Shown in pieces: positions 34,655 to 43,657 of a stretch of DNA of 64,000 bases. The number at the start of each line of letters is the position of its first letter. The first letter of the stretch is position 1. The position numbers and the translations under genes are program-made. The notes beneath the pieces were generated by a model. It did no database searches and was not told the DNA's origin. It saw only the letters and a list, made by a program, of their open reading frames with translations. Source of the stretch: Asaia sp. W19 (lineage in GTDB: Bacteria > Pseudomonadota > Alphaproteobacteria > Acetobacterales > Acetobacteraceae); NCBI RefSeq assembly GCF_003994335.1, contig NZ_PNQZ01000070.1, positions 1 through 64,000 on the forward strand, given 5' to 3'.

Positions 34655-35752
34655 ATGCGCCATCGCAACCCCTGCGTCGTTCGGATCAGACTGGCCTTGA
34701 AAACCCTCACTCTCATTCTTACCCTCATGGGCCTCGCGCTTCTGACGGGAATCATGGCGTGGCTCGGGATCGGCCATGTCTTCAGCGCGATGCAACGCAT
34801 CGGGATCGGTGGCTTCCTCGCCATTGTCGGCGGTCAGGTGCTGGTCGATATCGGGCTCGGTGTTTCGTGGTTCTGCGCCTGCCCGGAGATCGGGCTGTTC
34901 CGCGCTATCGCCTCACGCGCCGTCCGCGACGCAGCGGGCAACTGCCTGCCATTTTCCCAGCTCGGCGGCATGGTCATCGGTATACGCGCCACATGCAGTA
35001 TCCCGACCTTGACCCGCAAACTCGGCCCGCTCCAATGGCCTGCGGCTGTCGCTACCAATATCGTGGATATCACAACCGAGGTTCTGGGCCAGATCGTCTT
35101 CGTCATCGTCGCTCTCGCCTGCCTGTTCGATCATACGGGGACGAACAAGTTTACCTGGCCGGTTCTTGGCGGAATGGGGCTGCTGGCTATCGGCATCGCC
35201 GGATTTATCTGGACCCAGCAACGCGGCGGTGCTGCCATTCACCATGCTGCACGTTTTCTGGGGCGCCACATCGCCGAAGGCTGGCGCAACTCCCTCATCG
35301 ATAACATGGATAATTTCCAGGCTGAGCTCGACCTGCTTTGGGCACGTCCCGGGCGTATAGCAGGCGGTGCGCTGATCCATCTGGCGTGCTGGATCGGCGG
35401 AGCGGGCGTTACCTGGCTTTCACTCGAACTGCTGGGCGCCCATATCGGCTTCATGGGGGCAATCGCCATCGAGGGCGTGGTCTGTGGCCTGATGTCCGCC
35501 TCCTTCCTGGTTCCGGCCGCTCTGGGTGTGCAGGAAGCCGCCTATGTCGCTTTGGGCTATTTCTTCGGGATCGAGGCTGAAATCTCGCTCGGCTTGTCAC
35601 TGCTGCGCCGTGGCCGTGATATCGCCATCGGCATTCCAGTCATGGCGTTATGGCAGATTTCGGAAATGCGGCGCTTGCGTTCGTCCAAGCAGGAGGCCGC
35701 TGCCCCCTCTCTCGATTACAGCGACGCCTCGTCGCGGAGCGAAATGTCATGA
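34655..35752 (+). CDS. hpnL: Hopanoid-associated membrane protein HpnL
   Basis: A polytopic inner-membrane protein of the lysylphosphatidylglycerol-synthase-TM/HpnL family, 365 aa. About eight hydrophobic segments are visible, from LTLILTLMGLALLTGIMAWL onwards. The GVQEAAYVALGYFFGIEAE and SLLRRGRDIAIGIP blocks near the C terminus are typical of HpnL. The family is implicated in hopanoid transport or localisation. Its stop overlaps the tyrA start by 4 bp. Start could also be at a later ATG. Confidence 0.85.
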   Translation: MRHRNPCVVRIRLALKTLTLILTLMGLALLTGIMAWLGIGHVFSAMQRIGIGGFLAIVGGQVLVDIGLGVSWFCACPEIGLFRAIASRAVRDAAGNCLPFSQLGGMVIGIRATCSIPTLTRKLGPLQWPAAVATNIVDITTEVLGQIVFVIVALACLFDHTGTNKFTWPVLGGMGLLAIGIAGFIWTQQRGGAAIHHAARFLGRHIAEGWRNSLIDNMDNFQAELDLLWARPGRIAGGALIHLACWIGGAGVTWLSLELLGAHIGFMGAIAIEGVVCGLMSASFLVPAALGVQEAAYVALGYFFGIEAEISLGLSLLRRGRDIAIGIPVMALWQISEMRRLRSSKQEAAAPSLDYSDASSRSEMS

Positions 35753-36636
35753 CCCATCGCCTTTTCGGCACCTTATGCGTCATTGGCCCTGGATTGATCG
35801 GCTCCTCCGTCCTGCGACGCCTGCGCGCGCAACCGGGTCTGGTCGAGCGTCTGGTCGTCTCCGACCGTGATCCAGCCGTACTGGAACGTGTGCGTTGCCT
35901 CGATCTGGGTGATATCGTCACCGATGATCTGGTTGCAGCTGTCGGTGAGGCAGATTGCGTGATGCTTTGCGTCCCGGTTGGGGCCATCGCGCCTGTCGCC
36001 GAGGCAATCATGCCCCATCTGAAGCCGGGAGCCATTCTGACCGATGTCGGCTCCACACGTCGGAGCGTGGTCGATGCCCTTACCCCGCACCTACGCAACG
36101 ATATCAGCTATATTCCTGCCCACCCCATGGCGGGTACCGAGCATTCTGGCCCGGATGCGGGGTTCGCCACGCTCTTCGAGGACCGCTGGTGCCTGTTGAC
36201 CCCCGAACCCGGCATCGAACAGGATCAGATAGAACGCGTCTCAGCGTTCTGGCGCGCCATGGGTGCGCGTATCCGTGTTATGGATGTGGATCACCACGAC
36301 ACGATCTGTGCGATGGTCAGCCATCTGCCCCATCTGATCGCCTTCACTATCTGCGGCACGGCAGATACGCTTGCCGAGGATATGCGCTCCGAGGTGCTGG
36401 ACTTCGCCGCCTCCGGCTTCCGCGATTTCACCCGTATCGCGGCATCCGATCCGACGATGTGGCGCGATATCTTCCTGAACAACAGCGATGCACTACTCAG
36501 TGTGCTCGACCGGTTCAGTCAGGATGCCGCCGCCATGGCACAGGCCATACGCGACGGCGACGAGCACACCATCGTCGAGACCATCTCTCGCGGTCGTCGT
36601 ATACGTCGTTCCCTTATAGAAAACCGTCAGGCCTGA
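35749..36636 (+). CDS. tyrA: Prephenate/arogenate dehydrogenase
   Basis: NAD(P)-dependent oxidative decarboxylation of prephenate or arogenate on the tyrosine route. The N-terminal motif VIGPGLIGSSVLRRL binds the cofactor; DVGSTRRSVVDAL and the catalytic-His segment YIPAHPMAGTEHSGP follow. 295 aa, a TyrA core without a chorismate mutase or ACT domain. The start at 35749 overlaps hpnL (ATGA). The link to hpnL seems to be transcription only. Confidence 0.9.
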   Translation: MTHRLFGTLCVIGPGLIGSSVLRRLRAQPGLVERLVVSDRDPAVLERVRCLDLGDIVTDDLVAAVGEADCVMLCVPVGAIAPVAEAIMPHLKPGAILTDVGSTRRSVVDALTPHLRNDISYIPAHPMAGTEHSGPDAGFATLFEDRWCLLTPEPGIEQDQIERVSAFWRAMGARIRVMDVDHHDTICAMVSHLPHLIAFTICGTADTLAEDMRSEVLDFAASGFRDFTRIAASDPTMWRDIFLNNSDALLSVLDRFSQDAAAMAQAIRDGDEHTIVETISRGRRIRRSLIENRQA

Positions 36637-36755
36637 CTCTGACAGGGCAAGCGCCTCGAAGTCCTGAGGATCACGCCAGTCCAGCAGGTCGGACAAAGGG
36701 GGCCATAAAGACCTCCTCTCCGACCTATGTACCGCCCGCTCGATCGCTGTTCCGG

Positions 36756-38276
36756 TCAGTGCGCCTTGAGCGCGTCCGCCGTTCTCAAACTCAGCGCCAT
36801 GATCGCCAGCGCCGGGTTAGCCGCCGTTGCACTCGGGAAGATCGAGTGATCGCTGATCCACAGATTTTCAATGTCGTGGCTGCGTCCGAAGGGGTCGACC
36901 ACCGAATGATCGGGGTCCGCACCCATACGGCAGGTCCCGATCATGTGGGCCGCACGATCCATCGCCCAGATATCTCGCGCCCCAGCCGCTTCCCAGATGG
37001 CCGTCATCGTACGCGCCATATGCTCATGCATCGCCTGCTCGTTCGGGCCATAGCTGAAGGTGATCTTCGGCTTGGGCACACCGGCCCGCCCCTTCTCATC
37101 CGAGAGCGTCACGAGATTATCGTCATTTGGCAGGCAGTCGCCATGCGCCCCCAGCCCCGCCATGAAATTGTACTGACGCAGGTAACGCGCCAGCGAGTCA
37201 CCCCACAGACCACGCCCGCGCGCGACACCGGTCGCCCAGGTCAGCGGCATCATGCCCAAGGACTGGATGAGATAACCACCCGCAAAATCGGCGTCCCGTG
37301 GCCGCATCATATCTTCTGTAATAGTGAGCGAGGGATAGCCCTTGTTAGGCCTGATGATTTCGTCAAATCGCCCCCAGACCTGCGTCGAGATATGCGCCAT
37401 ATAGTTGCGCCCGACCTGACCGCTCCGGTTGCACAACCCGGTATGAAGCAGCAGACGGGCGGTCTCTACCGCACCCGCGGCCAGAACCAGCGCCCCGCAT
37501 CGCTGTTTGCGATCCTCGCCGTTTTCCCGATACACCACGCCGGTCACGCGACCTGCGCCGTCACGCTCGATACCGTGAACGAAGCAATTGGGCCGGATAT
37601 CGGCCCCGGCTGACGCCGCAACGGGAAGATAGGTCACATCCGTGCCCGACTTGGCACCATTGCGACAACCCTGATGACACGCACCGCAGCCGACGCAGGC
37701 CTTGCGATCACCCCAGTCACGGGTGATCAGCGCCGTCGGTCCATCCGCGCTGCGGATGCCAAGCGCTTCACAGCCCCGCGCCATGGCCTGAGCCGCGCCA
37801 TTACGCTGCGGCGGCGGATAGGCATAGCGACGGGACGGGTCCCAGGGATAATTCTCGGGTCCTGATACCCCGATCTCGCGCTCGACCCGCTCGATATACG
37901 GCAGGAGGGTGCCGAAATCGAAAGGCCAGTCCACACCTTTGCCTGTTTCCGTGTGCAATCGCATGTCACGTGCGTCGATACGCGGCATGAAAGCGCCAAA
38001 ATGAAGCATCGATCCCCCGATGCCGGTCCCGCTGTTATTACCGCCGAACGCCATGGGATTTGCCCCACCAGAAAGGCGCTCCTCCAGCCAGTAGATTTCC
38101 GAAGCGGTTGCCTCATCGGGCGTATGCTGCTTCGGATCGAAACGTGGCCCTGCTTCCAGAGCCACCACTTTCATCCCGGCACGGGCCAGCTCTGCAAGCA
38201 GTGGTGCCCCCCCGGCACCAGTGCCCACAACGACAACATCAACGACCTCATGATCCGCGTAGCGTCGGGTTTTCAT
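36756..38276 (-). CDS. GMC-family dehydrogenase with Cys cluster motif
   Basis: An FAD-dependent alcohol/sugar dehydrogenase, 506 aa. FAD motif VVVGTGAGGAPLLAELARAG lies at the N terminus. Residues 194-204 carry CxxCxxCxxxC (CVGCGACHQGC), a likely iron-sulfur site as in membrane-bound gluconate/glucose dehydrogenases. The catalytic His lies in HMIGTCRMGADPD, with the second active-site block SIFPSATAANPALAIMAL. Its start overlaps the small-subunit stop by 4 bp. No cytochrome c subunit gene follows and no export signal is seen. Confidence 0.88.
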   Translation of the reverse strand: MKTRRYADHEVVDVVVVGTGAGGAPLLAELARAGMKVVALEAGPRFDPKQHTPDEATASEIYWLEERLSGGANPMAFGGNNSGTGIGGSMLHFGAFMPRIDARDMRLHTETGKGVDWPFDFGTLLPYIERVEREIGVSGPENYPWDPSRRYAYPPPQRNGAAQAMARGCEALGIRSADGPTALITRDWGDRKACVGCGACHQGCRNGAKSGTDVTYLPVAASAGADIRPNCFVHGIERDGAGRVTGVVYRENGEDRKQRCGALVLAAGAVETARLLLHTGLCNRSGQVGRNYMAHISTQVWGRFDEIIRPNKGYPSLTITEDMMRPRDADFAGGYLIQSLGMMPLTWATGVARGRGLWGDSLARYLRQYNFMAGLGAHGDCLPNDDNLVTLSDEKGRAGVPKPKITFSYGPNEQAMHEHMARTMTAIWEAAGARDIWAMDRAAHMIGTCRMGADPDHSVVDPFGRSHDIENLWISDHSIFPSATAANPALAIMALSLRTADALKAH

Positions 38277-38914
38277 GGATGTGCCCCCCTGATCTCCGGC
38301 TCCCAAGGCTCGTTCACCCCCTCGCCCATGGCCGAGAACCCCTGAAACACGCCATCGCCACCATTGAAAATCGCATCGATGCCGAGCTGCGCCTGCACCG
38401 CAGGATGAGACATGAAGATCTGAACACAGTCCGCGCGCAGATCAGCGAACCAGGCGCGCATCTGCGTGCCGTCAAGCTTGCCTGTCGCAAGCTCTCCCTC
38501 CGCCATCGCACCAACCAGCCCGTCCTGACGCGCGGTATCGAGAGCCGCAAATCCGAGCCCCTCGTGAGTACGCGATTCCGCATCCAGACCGGTCAGAGCC
38601 TGTTCATAAGCCTCGGCATCCGAGGGCAGGATAGCAAAGCGCCAGCCATCGCCCGGGGTGCCAAGCCGTGCATCGATACGCGCAGCCAGATTGACGCAGG
38701 CGTCGGACAGAATACTGGCCTGAGGAAGGACCCGCGCCGTAAGGGCGCTCAGTGTCTCATAAGCCTGGGGCGAGAGATGACGCGGCGTGTAGCCCGCATC
38801 GCTCGTTTGGGCACGCTCCTCCATGATCTGTCGGGTGCGACCCGAGATGCGATCAGAATCGAGCAGGGCCAGATAATCAGGCTCTATGGCGGGGGGGAGT
38901 GACGTCTGGCTCAT
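38273..38914 (-). CDS. Gluconate 2-dehydrogenase subunit 3-like protein
   Basis: The small (gamma) subunit partner of the GMC dehydrogenase, 213 aa. Family traits are the RHLSPQAYETLSALTARVLPQ helix near residue 45 and the Trp/Phe-rich C-terminal half (MRAWFADLRADCVQIFMSHP). Most members carry a Tat signal that exports the complex; none is visible here from the start at 38914 nor in the upstream open frame. Co-translated with the catalytic subunit by a 4-bp overlap. Confidence 0.8.
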   Translation of the reverse strand: MSQTSLPPAIEPDYLALLDSDRISGRTRQIMEERAQTSDAGYTPRHLSPQAYETLSALTARVLPQASILSDACVNLAARIDARLGTPGDGWRFAILPSDAEAYEQALTGLDAESRTHEGLGFAALDTARQDGLVGAMAEGELATGKLDGTQMRAWFADLRADCVQIFMSHPAVQAQLGIDAIFNGGDGVFQGFSAMGEGVNEPWEPEIRGAHP

Positions 38915-39020
38915 GGTGCGTTCCCAAAACCGTGATGACGCCTCTAACATGCCCGGACAGGCCAAAGTTGCCAAGACGATAGTTCAGCAAGTCATTGAGA
39001 ATGCTTCGCAAAATCACTTG

Positions 39021-39048
39021 GAAACAAGAGAGCCGCTCGTGACGGCTC
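39021..39048 (-). terminator. Second hairpin downstream of pyk
   Basis: CGGCTC/GAGCCG arms (39043-39048 and 39030-39035) form a 6-bp stem with a 7-nt loop. On the minus strand the tail reads TCTTGTTTCC. It probably completes termination after the stronger hairpin nearer the stop. Confidence 0.55.
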
Positions 39049-39077
39049 CCTTACTGGAAAGCCGCCTGAGACGGACT

Positions 39078-39102
39078 CTGCGGGGCCGATCATGCCCCGC
39101 AG
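39078..39102 (-). terminator. Hairpin just after pyk stop
   Basis: CTGCGGGGC (39078-39086) and GCCCCGCAG (39094-39102) form a perfect 9-bp GC-rich stem, 8 bp past the pyk stop. No long T tract follows, so it may act with the second hairpin at 39021-39048. Confidence 0.6.
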
Positions 39103-39110
39103 GGAAAGGG

Positions 39111-40583
39111 TCAGATCGTGACGACGCGCAGCGTGTTGGTCGAACCCTGCTGGCCGAAGGGCAGTCCGACGAGCAGAACCAGCTTGTCGCCCTTCTCGGC
39201 ATAGCCCTCGGAAACGGCCAGACCGACTGCCTGATCCACAACGCCTTCAACGCCGTAGACAGGTGTTTCCTGGCCGACCGACATGGCACGCACGCCCCAG
39301 ACCATGTTCAGGCGACGCGCGATCTCGTCATCCGGCGTCAGGGCCAGAACCGGGCAGTCCGCACGCTCACGCGCAATCTGCAGCGCGCCGCGGCCACTCT
39401 GGGGATAGACAACGATGACTGCGGCAGAAATCGACTGCGCCACATGCCACGCGGCCTCGGCGATAGCCCCACCGGTGGTGCCATCGCTATCGGGGCGCAG
39501 GGCCTCTTCCTGCATGCGCCATTCGAGATCGTTCTCGACGCGGCGCGTCACACGAGCCATGACTTCCACGGCTTCGCGCGGGTACTTGCCTGCGGCGCTT
39601 TCGGCCGAAAGCATCACGGCGTCCGTGCCGTCGAACACGGCATTGGACACATCGGACACTTCAGCGCGCGTCGGTGTGGGCGAGGTGATCATGCTCTCAA
39701 GCATCTGCGTCGCCACGATGACAGGCTTGCCCTGGAAACGGGCTTCGCGGATGGCGCGCTTCTGTTCGATCGGCACTTCCTCGGCAGGAAGCTCGACACC
39801 CAGATCACCACGGGCCACCATAACAGCATCCGAAAGCGCGATGATATCGCTCAGACGCTCCATGGCCTGCGGCTTCTCGAGCTTGGTCATGATCCAGGCG
39901 CGGCCCTTGGCGATATCCTTCGCCTCCTGCACATCCTCGGGACGCTGCACGAAGGAGAGCGCCACGTATTCGACACCAAGGTCGAGCGCGAAGGCAAAAT
40001 CCTTGTGATCTTTCTCGGTCAGGGCCGGGATCGGCAGCACAACGTCAGGCACATTCACGCCCTTGCGCTCTGACAGCCAGCCTCCAACCTCGACTTCGGT
40101 CTCCATATGGGTTTCGTCACAGGAGACAACTCGCAGGCGCATCTTGCCGTCATCAAGCAGCAGGCGGCTGCCCGGCTCGGCAGCGCGCATGATCTCGGGA
40201 TGCGGCAGGCATGCGCGACGGGCGTCGCCCGGCGTGCGATCCAGATCCAGACGGAAACGCGCTCCTTCGATCAGCTCGACCTTGCCCTCTGCAAAGGTGC
40301 CAACACGCAGCTTGGGGCCCTGCATATCAGCCAGAATAGCAAGCGGGCGGCCAAGTTCAGCCTCAACATCACGGATAGTCGCATGACGCTTGGCATGATC
40401 CTCATGAGAGCCATGCGAGAAATTCAGGCGAAACACGTCAGCCCCGGCCAGCGCCAGGGTACGGATCATCTCATGCGTGGAGGAGGCCGGTCCGAGGGTC
40501 GCGACGATCTTCGTGCGGCGCTGTTCGGCCTCTTTTTTCGCTCCCGTACCCTGCGCCGAAGCTGCTTGAGGTGAGGACGTCAT
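39111..40583 (-). CDS. pyk: Pyruvate kinase
   Basis: Phosphoenolpyruvate to pyruvate with ATP formation. The 490-aa protein shows the N-terminal RTKIVATLGPAS, FRLNFSHGSHEDH, and LADMQGPKLRVG. The active-site signature IMTKLEKPQAMERL and MVARGDLGVELPAEEVP follow, then ATQMLESMI. The start at 40583 is preferred over 40616. It follows the SH3 protein gene by 42 bp on the same strand. In acetic acid bacteria glycolysis is often incomplete, but pyruvate kinase also serves the pentose-phosphate/Entner-Doudoroff lower half. Confidence 0.96.
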   Translation of the reverse strand: MTSSPQAASAQGTGAKKEAEQRRTKIVATLGPASSTHEMIRTLALAGADVFRLNFSHGSHEDHAKRHATIRDVEAELGRPLAILADMQGPKLRVGTFAEGKVELIEGARFRLDLDRTPGDARRACLPHPEIMRAAEPGSRLLLDDGKMRLRVVSCDETHMETEVEVGGWLSERKGVNVPDVVLPIPALTEKDHKDFAFALDLGVEYVALSFVQRPEDVQEAKDIAKGRAWIMTKLEKPQAMERLSDIIALSDAVMVARGDLGVELPAEEVPIEQKRAIREARFQGKPVIVATQMLESMITSPTPTRAEVSDVSNAVFDGTDAVMLSAESAAGKYPREAVEVMARVTRRVENDLEWRMQEEALRPDSDGTTGGAIAEAAWHVAQSISAAVIVVYPQSGRGALQIARERADCPVLALTPDDEIARRLNMVWGVRAMSVGQETPVYGVEGVVDQAVGLAVSEGYAEKGDKLVLLVGLPFGQQGSTNTLRVVTI

Positions 40584-40625
40584 ACTGATCTCCGATCCAT
40601 TTGCTGCACGTTGCATATCATAGCT

Positions 40626-41582
40626 TCAGCTAGGCTGAAGCGTCTCTCCTGGCAACAGCCCCCAGAACACACGTCTGGGAAGCCATCCCGTATAGCCCTT
40701 GACCACCACCTTGCACCATGTCGAACCTGGGGGACACAGCTTGAGCGTCCCCACCGTTCCAGGCTGCAACACGGCCACGACGGCGCTGTTTTCATCTGAC
40801 TGACTGTAGAGCAGGGTGTCCCCCTGGCGCTGCCGGGCCTCTGTCTCGCTCGGCACATAGCCCAGCACGCGCGCATCGGCCTTGCCAATCACGTCCCCCG
40901 ATTTGGCCGAGGCCTCACCGAGCGCGGCGGCATGACCTTCCGGCGGCTGACCGGGAATCACGAAAGTGCGTTGGCCCACAAGCGTGGCCTGGTGCACCCA
41001 GCCCTTCATGCCATCGGAATCCTCGATCAGGCGCCAGACATCGAATTCGCGCTCGACCTCAACCGGCAGGCCCCGACGATGATAGACCCATTCGATGGGG
41101 TAACGCTGACCTGGCCCCTTGCGCATGAATACCTTGTCCGCACGCATTGCGGCAAAGCGCGGAAGCGGCAGGCCAGTATTGGTACCCTTATCCTGCGGGG
41201 GCGCATCGGGCGCGGCAGCAGCAGCCGCTTCGTCCGGATTTGCCGGCGGGGCCGCAGATGAAGCGGCGGCGGCGGCACCCGCCGCGACGGCGCCGGCCGC
41301 CACCGCAGCCGCACGGGCATGATGCTTGGCGCCATGATGCGGCTTGGCCGTGCTGGCCTCGGTCGCTGTATGGGCCCCCTTGTGCCTGGCCGCGCCTGAC
41401 TTTGCCTTGCGCGCGCCAGTATGGGGCGCTGCCTTGCCCTTCACACTGGTGGGCGCCGCGCTGGCGGGATGTTTGTGGTGATGGGTCGCGTGTTTTGTCG
41501 TCTGGGGCGCGGCTTCTGCTGGTGCGCTGAAAGGCAGCAGAATCGTCAGCCCGATACCGTAGACGATGCGGAGTGTCTTCAT
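40626..41582 (-). CDS. Exported SH3-like (DUF1058-type) protein
   Basis: A signal peptide (YGIGLTILLPFSAPAEA) is followed by about 100 residues dominated by Ala, His, Lys and Pro, a probable flexible or wall-binding linker. Two bacterial SH3-type segments follow (KVFMRKGPGQRYPIEWVYHRRG, and the closing WCKVVVKGYTGWLPRRVFWG). Such proteins bind peptidoglycan or assist envelope stability. Starting at 41582 gives 318 aa. The upstream open frame overlaps the DsrE gene and is rejected. Confidence 0.82.
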   Translation of the reverse strand: MKTLRIVYGIGLTILLPFSAPAEAAPQTTKHATHHHKHPASAAPTSVKGKAAPHTGARKAKSGAARHKGAHTATEASTAKPHHGAKHHARAAAVAAGAVAAGAAAAASSAAPPANPDEAAAAAAPDAPPQDKGTNTGLPLPRFAAMRADKVFMRKGPGQRYPIEWVYHRRGLPVEVEREFDVWRLIEDSDGMKGWVHQATLVGQRTFVIPGQPPEGHAAALGEASAKSGDVIGKADARVLGYVPSETEARQRQGDTLLYSQSDENSAVVAVLQPGTVGTLKLCPPGSTWCKVVVKGYTGWLPRRVFWGLLPGETLQPS

Positions 41583-41631
41583 GGGTGCATGGGTGCCAAG
41601 TTGTGACGTGCGGGGCAAGAGGGCGACGCCT

Positions 41632-42000
41632 TTACAAACTGATAATCTGCGCGTCGGCTGTGCGCTCGAGAAAGGTGGTAACGCCGCAGATCTGGGTCGC
41701 CTCAATGAGATCGGTCGCCTCAAGGCCTGATGCCCGAAGCCCTGCCTCACAAGCCAGAACCGTCCCGCCGAGCTCGAAAATGGCGGAACGCAGGGTTTCG
41801 AACCCCGCAACACCCCGCGCCTGGAACTGTGCGTCAAGACTAGCCCCTTCCAGACAGGACCAGTCCCGACACAGGCTCTCGACCCCCAGTCCCCCGGCAA
41901 ACAGCACGACCTCGCGCCCCAGAGCCAGCGCGCCAGCAGCGAGCACAAAAGCGTGATGAGCCCGCTCAAAGGACCGTTCGGCCAGGATGATCGCCATCAT
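41632..42000 (-). CDS. DsrE/DsrF-like family protein
   Basis: A 122-aa protein with a DsrE-like alpha/beta fold pattern: MAIILAERSFERAHHAFVLAAGALALG at the N terminus and GGTVLACEAGLRASGLEATDLI in the middle. Cys residues at SLCRDWSCLEG and LACEAG are the probable sulfur-handling sites. The ATG at 42000 overlaps the moeB stop as ATGA; an ATG at 42006 is also possible. Coupling to a MoeB/ThiF enzyme suggests a sulfur-transfer role. Confidence 0.75.
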   Translation of the reverse strand: MMAIILAERSFERAHHAFVLAAGALALGREVVLFAGGLGVESLCRDWSCLEGASLDAQFQARGVAGFETLRSAIFELGGTVLACEAGLRASGLEATDLIEATQICGVTTFLERTADAQIISL

Positions 42001-42797
42001 GCGCATGAAGCCTGTCCTTCTCGGCAGCAGGGACACTCGGGATCACGGGGCAGATCGAACCGACGGAAGGACACGTCGAGCGCGTTCCAGAGCAACACAC
42101 GCCCCGTCAGCCCTTCCCCCAGAGTAAGCAGTTCCTTGAGGGCTTCGGTCGCCATGAGTGTGCCGATCACGCCGGTCACGGCGCCGAAGATTCCGGCCTG
42201 TCCGCAGCTCAGGGCCGCTCCTTCGTCGGCTTCGGGATACAGACAGCGATAACAGGGGCCTTGCTTGCGCCCGCTCCCGGGCGGCGTGAAGGTAGACAAA
42301 CTGCCCTCGAAGCGTTGCACCGCGCCGGAAACGAGCACCTTGCCCTGCGCCCAACAGCAATCGGCGACGGCGTAGCGGGTCGCGAAATTATCGCTGCCGT
42401 CGCAGACCAGATCGTACTGGTCAATCAGATCGGGCAGCAGAGTGCGATCCACGCGCAGGCAATGAGACGCGATCACCAGATCCGGGTTGAGCGCTTCAAG
42501 ACGGCTGCGCGCCCGATCAACCTTGGAATGTCCAATATCTGCCGTGTCGAACAGGATCTGTCGCTGAAGATTGCTGAGTTCCACCTGGTCGTCATCGACC
42601 ACCCCTATGCGCCCCACGCCGGCAGCTGCGAGATACAAGGCGAGCGGGCTGCCGAGCCCGCCAGCTCCGATCACGAGCACCGACGAGTCGCGTAGCCGGG
42701 CCTGCCCCAGCGCGCCGACTTCGGGCAGAAGAATGTGCCGCGAATAGCGATGCAGGGCGTCATCGGTGAAGCTCAGATCCAAGGAATTTGCCGCCAT
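41997..42797 (-). CDS. moeB: MoeB/ThiF-family adenylyltransferase
   Basis: An E1-like enzyme that adenylates the C terminus of a sulfur-carrier protein (MoaD or ThiS). The Rossmann ATP site is VLVIGAGGLGSPLALYLAAAGVG. DNFATRYAVADCC follows, and the zinc-binding Cys pairs are CYRCLYP and CPCC. 266 aa, the size of MoeB/ThiF without a rhodanese domain. Which carrier it serves is not visible. The start at 42797 is favoured over 42881. The stop overlaps the DsrE-like gene by 4 bp. Confidence 0.88.
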   Translation of the reverse strand: MAANSLDLSFTDDALHRYSRHILLPEVGALGQARLRDSSVLVIGAGGLGSPLALYLAAAGVGRIGVVDDDQVELSNLQRQILFDTADIGHSKVDRARSRLEALNPDLVIASHCLRVDRTLLPDLIDQYDLVCDGSDNFATRYAVADCCWAQGKVLVSGAVQRFEGSLSTFTPPGSGRKQGPCYRCLYPEADEGAALSCGQAGIFGAVTGVIGTLMATEALKELLTLGEGLTGRVLLWNALDVSFRRFDLPRDPECPCCREGQASCA

Positions 42798-43008
42798 CGG
42801 GAAGAGAAAATCCGGTTGGAAAAGAAAACTCTGAAGGTCTTCAGGATTTAGATGACAAAAGCCATTCCGATCCCATAGCATAGTCCTGTTCAGTGAAGAA
42901 AACAGAGGCTTCTGCCATTCGGAACCAAGCTTGTTGCCGGCTTGATCGATAACGACGCGCGCAGCCCTGCGCGTGCAAGTCCCTTTCGCCAGTTACAGAG
43001 AAATAAAA

Positions 43009-43584
43009 ATGAGAGACCCAGCAGGACTGCCCTTCGAGTTCGCCGCGTTTTCGGGACGTATGACGTGGCCCTCAGCCAAGCGGACACCCCATGTACTCGG
43101 CGCCTTGCTGGTCGCGTTAACATGCATTTACGCGCTGTCTCCCTATCTCGCTCTCTGGTCCATCTCCTCGGCCCTGCGCAGCCATGACACGATGAGCCTT
43201 GCCCAGCACATCGACTGGAGCGCCCTGAGTACAAATCTCAAGGCAGAGGCAATCGATGCGCTTATAGGACCGCCTCCAGCCGCGGATGATCTGCCGGATT
43301 TCGGGTCCTCTTTCGCAACAGGCGCCGTTTCCCATGCCATCGACACACATCTCACACCTGAACTGATGATGACCATGGCCTCCCAGATGGTTGGTACGGC
43401 AGCCCCTACCCGGAGCTATTCCATCAAGAGCCTGTACGAGCGCCTATCAGCGCATTTTACCTCACCAACCCGCTTCGACGCGGGGATGGTGATGACACCA
43501 GGCCAGAAGCCTACAATCGTACACATGAAGTTCGAACAATGGCGTTGGAAGATCACCAGCCTCGATCTTCCCAAGGCTATCTGA
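43009..43584 (+). CDS. DUF2939-like hypothetical membrane-anchored protein
   Basis: 191 aa with one hydrophobic segment (HVLGALLVALTCIYALSPYLALW) at about 27-48. Then follows a soluble region typical of DUF2939: AQHIDWSALSTNLKAEAIDAL, a TSPTRF block and a C-terminal WRWKITSLDLP. It is probably anchored in the inner membrane facing the periplasm. Function unknown. It is divergent from moeB and convergent with the GT2 gene. Confidence 0.72.
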   Translation: MRDPAGLPFEFAAFSGRMTWPSAKRTPHVLGALLVALTCIYALSPYLALWSISSALRSHDTMSLAQHIDWSALSTNLKAEAIDALIGPPPAADDLPDFGSSFATGAVSHAIDTHLTPELMMTMASQMVGTAAPTRSYSIKSLYERLSAHFTSPTRFDAGMVMTPGQKPTIVHMKFEQWRWKITSLDLPKAI

Positions 43585-43617
43585 TCCCGAGCCGAGCGTA
43601 AGCGGGAGCTCGGGGTC
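43583..43617. terminator. Hairpin between convergent genes
   Basis: GATCCCGAGC (43583-43592) pairs with GCTCGGGGTC (43608-43617), 10 bp with one G-U, 15-nt loop. It overlaps the end of the DUF2939-like gene and precedes the end of the GT2 gene from the other side. No T tract. Confidence 0.4.
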
Positions 43618-43657
43618 GCTACGGGCCCGGTCCTGACTATGTCTCGGCACCGGCCTC

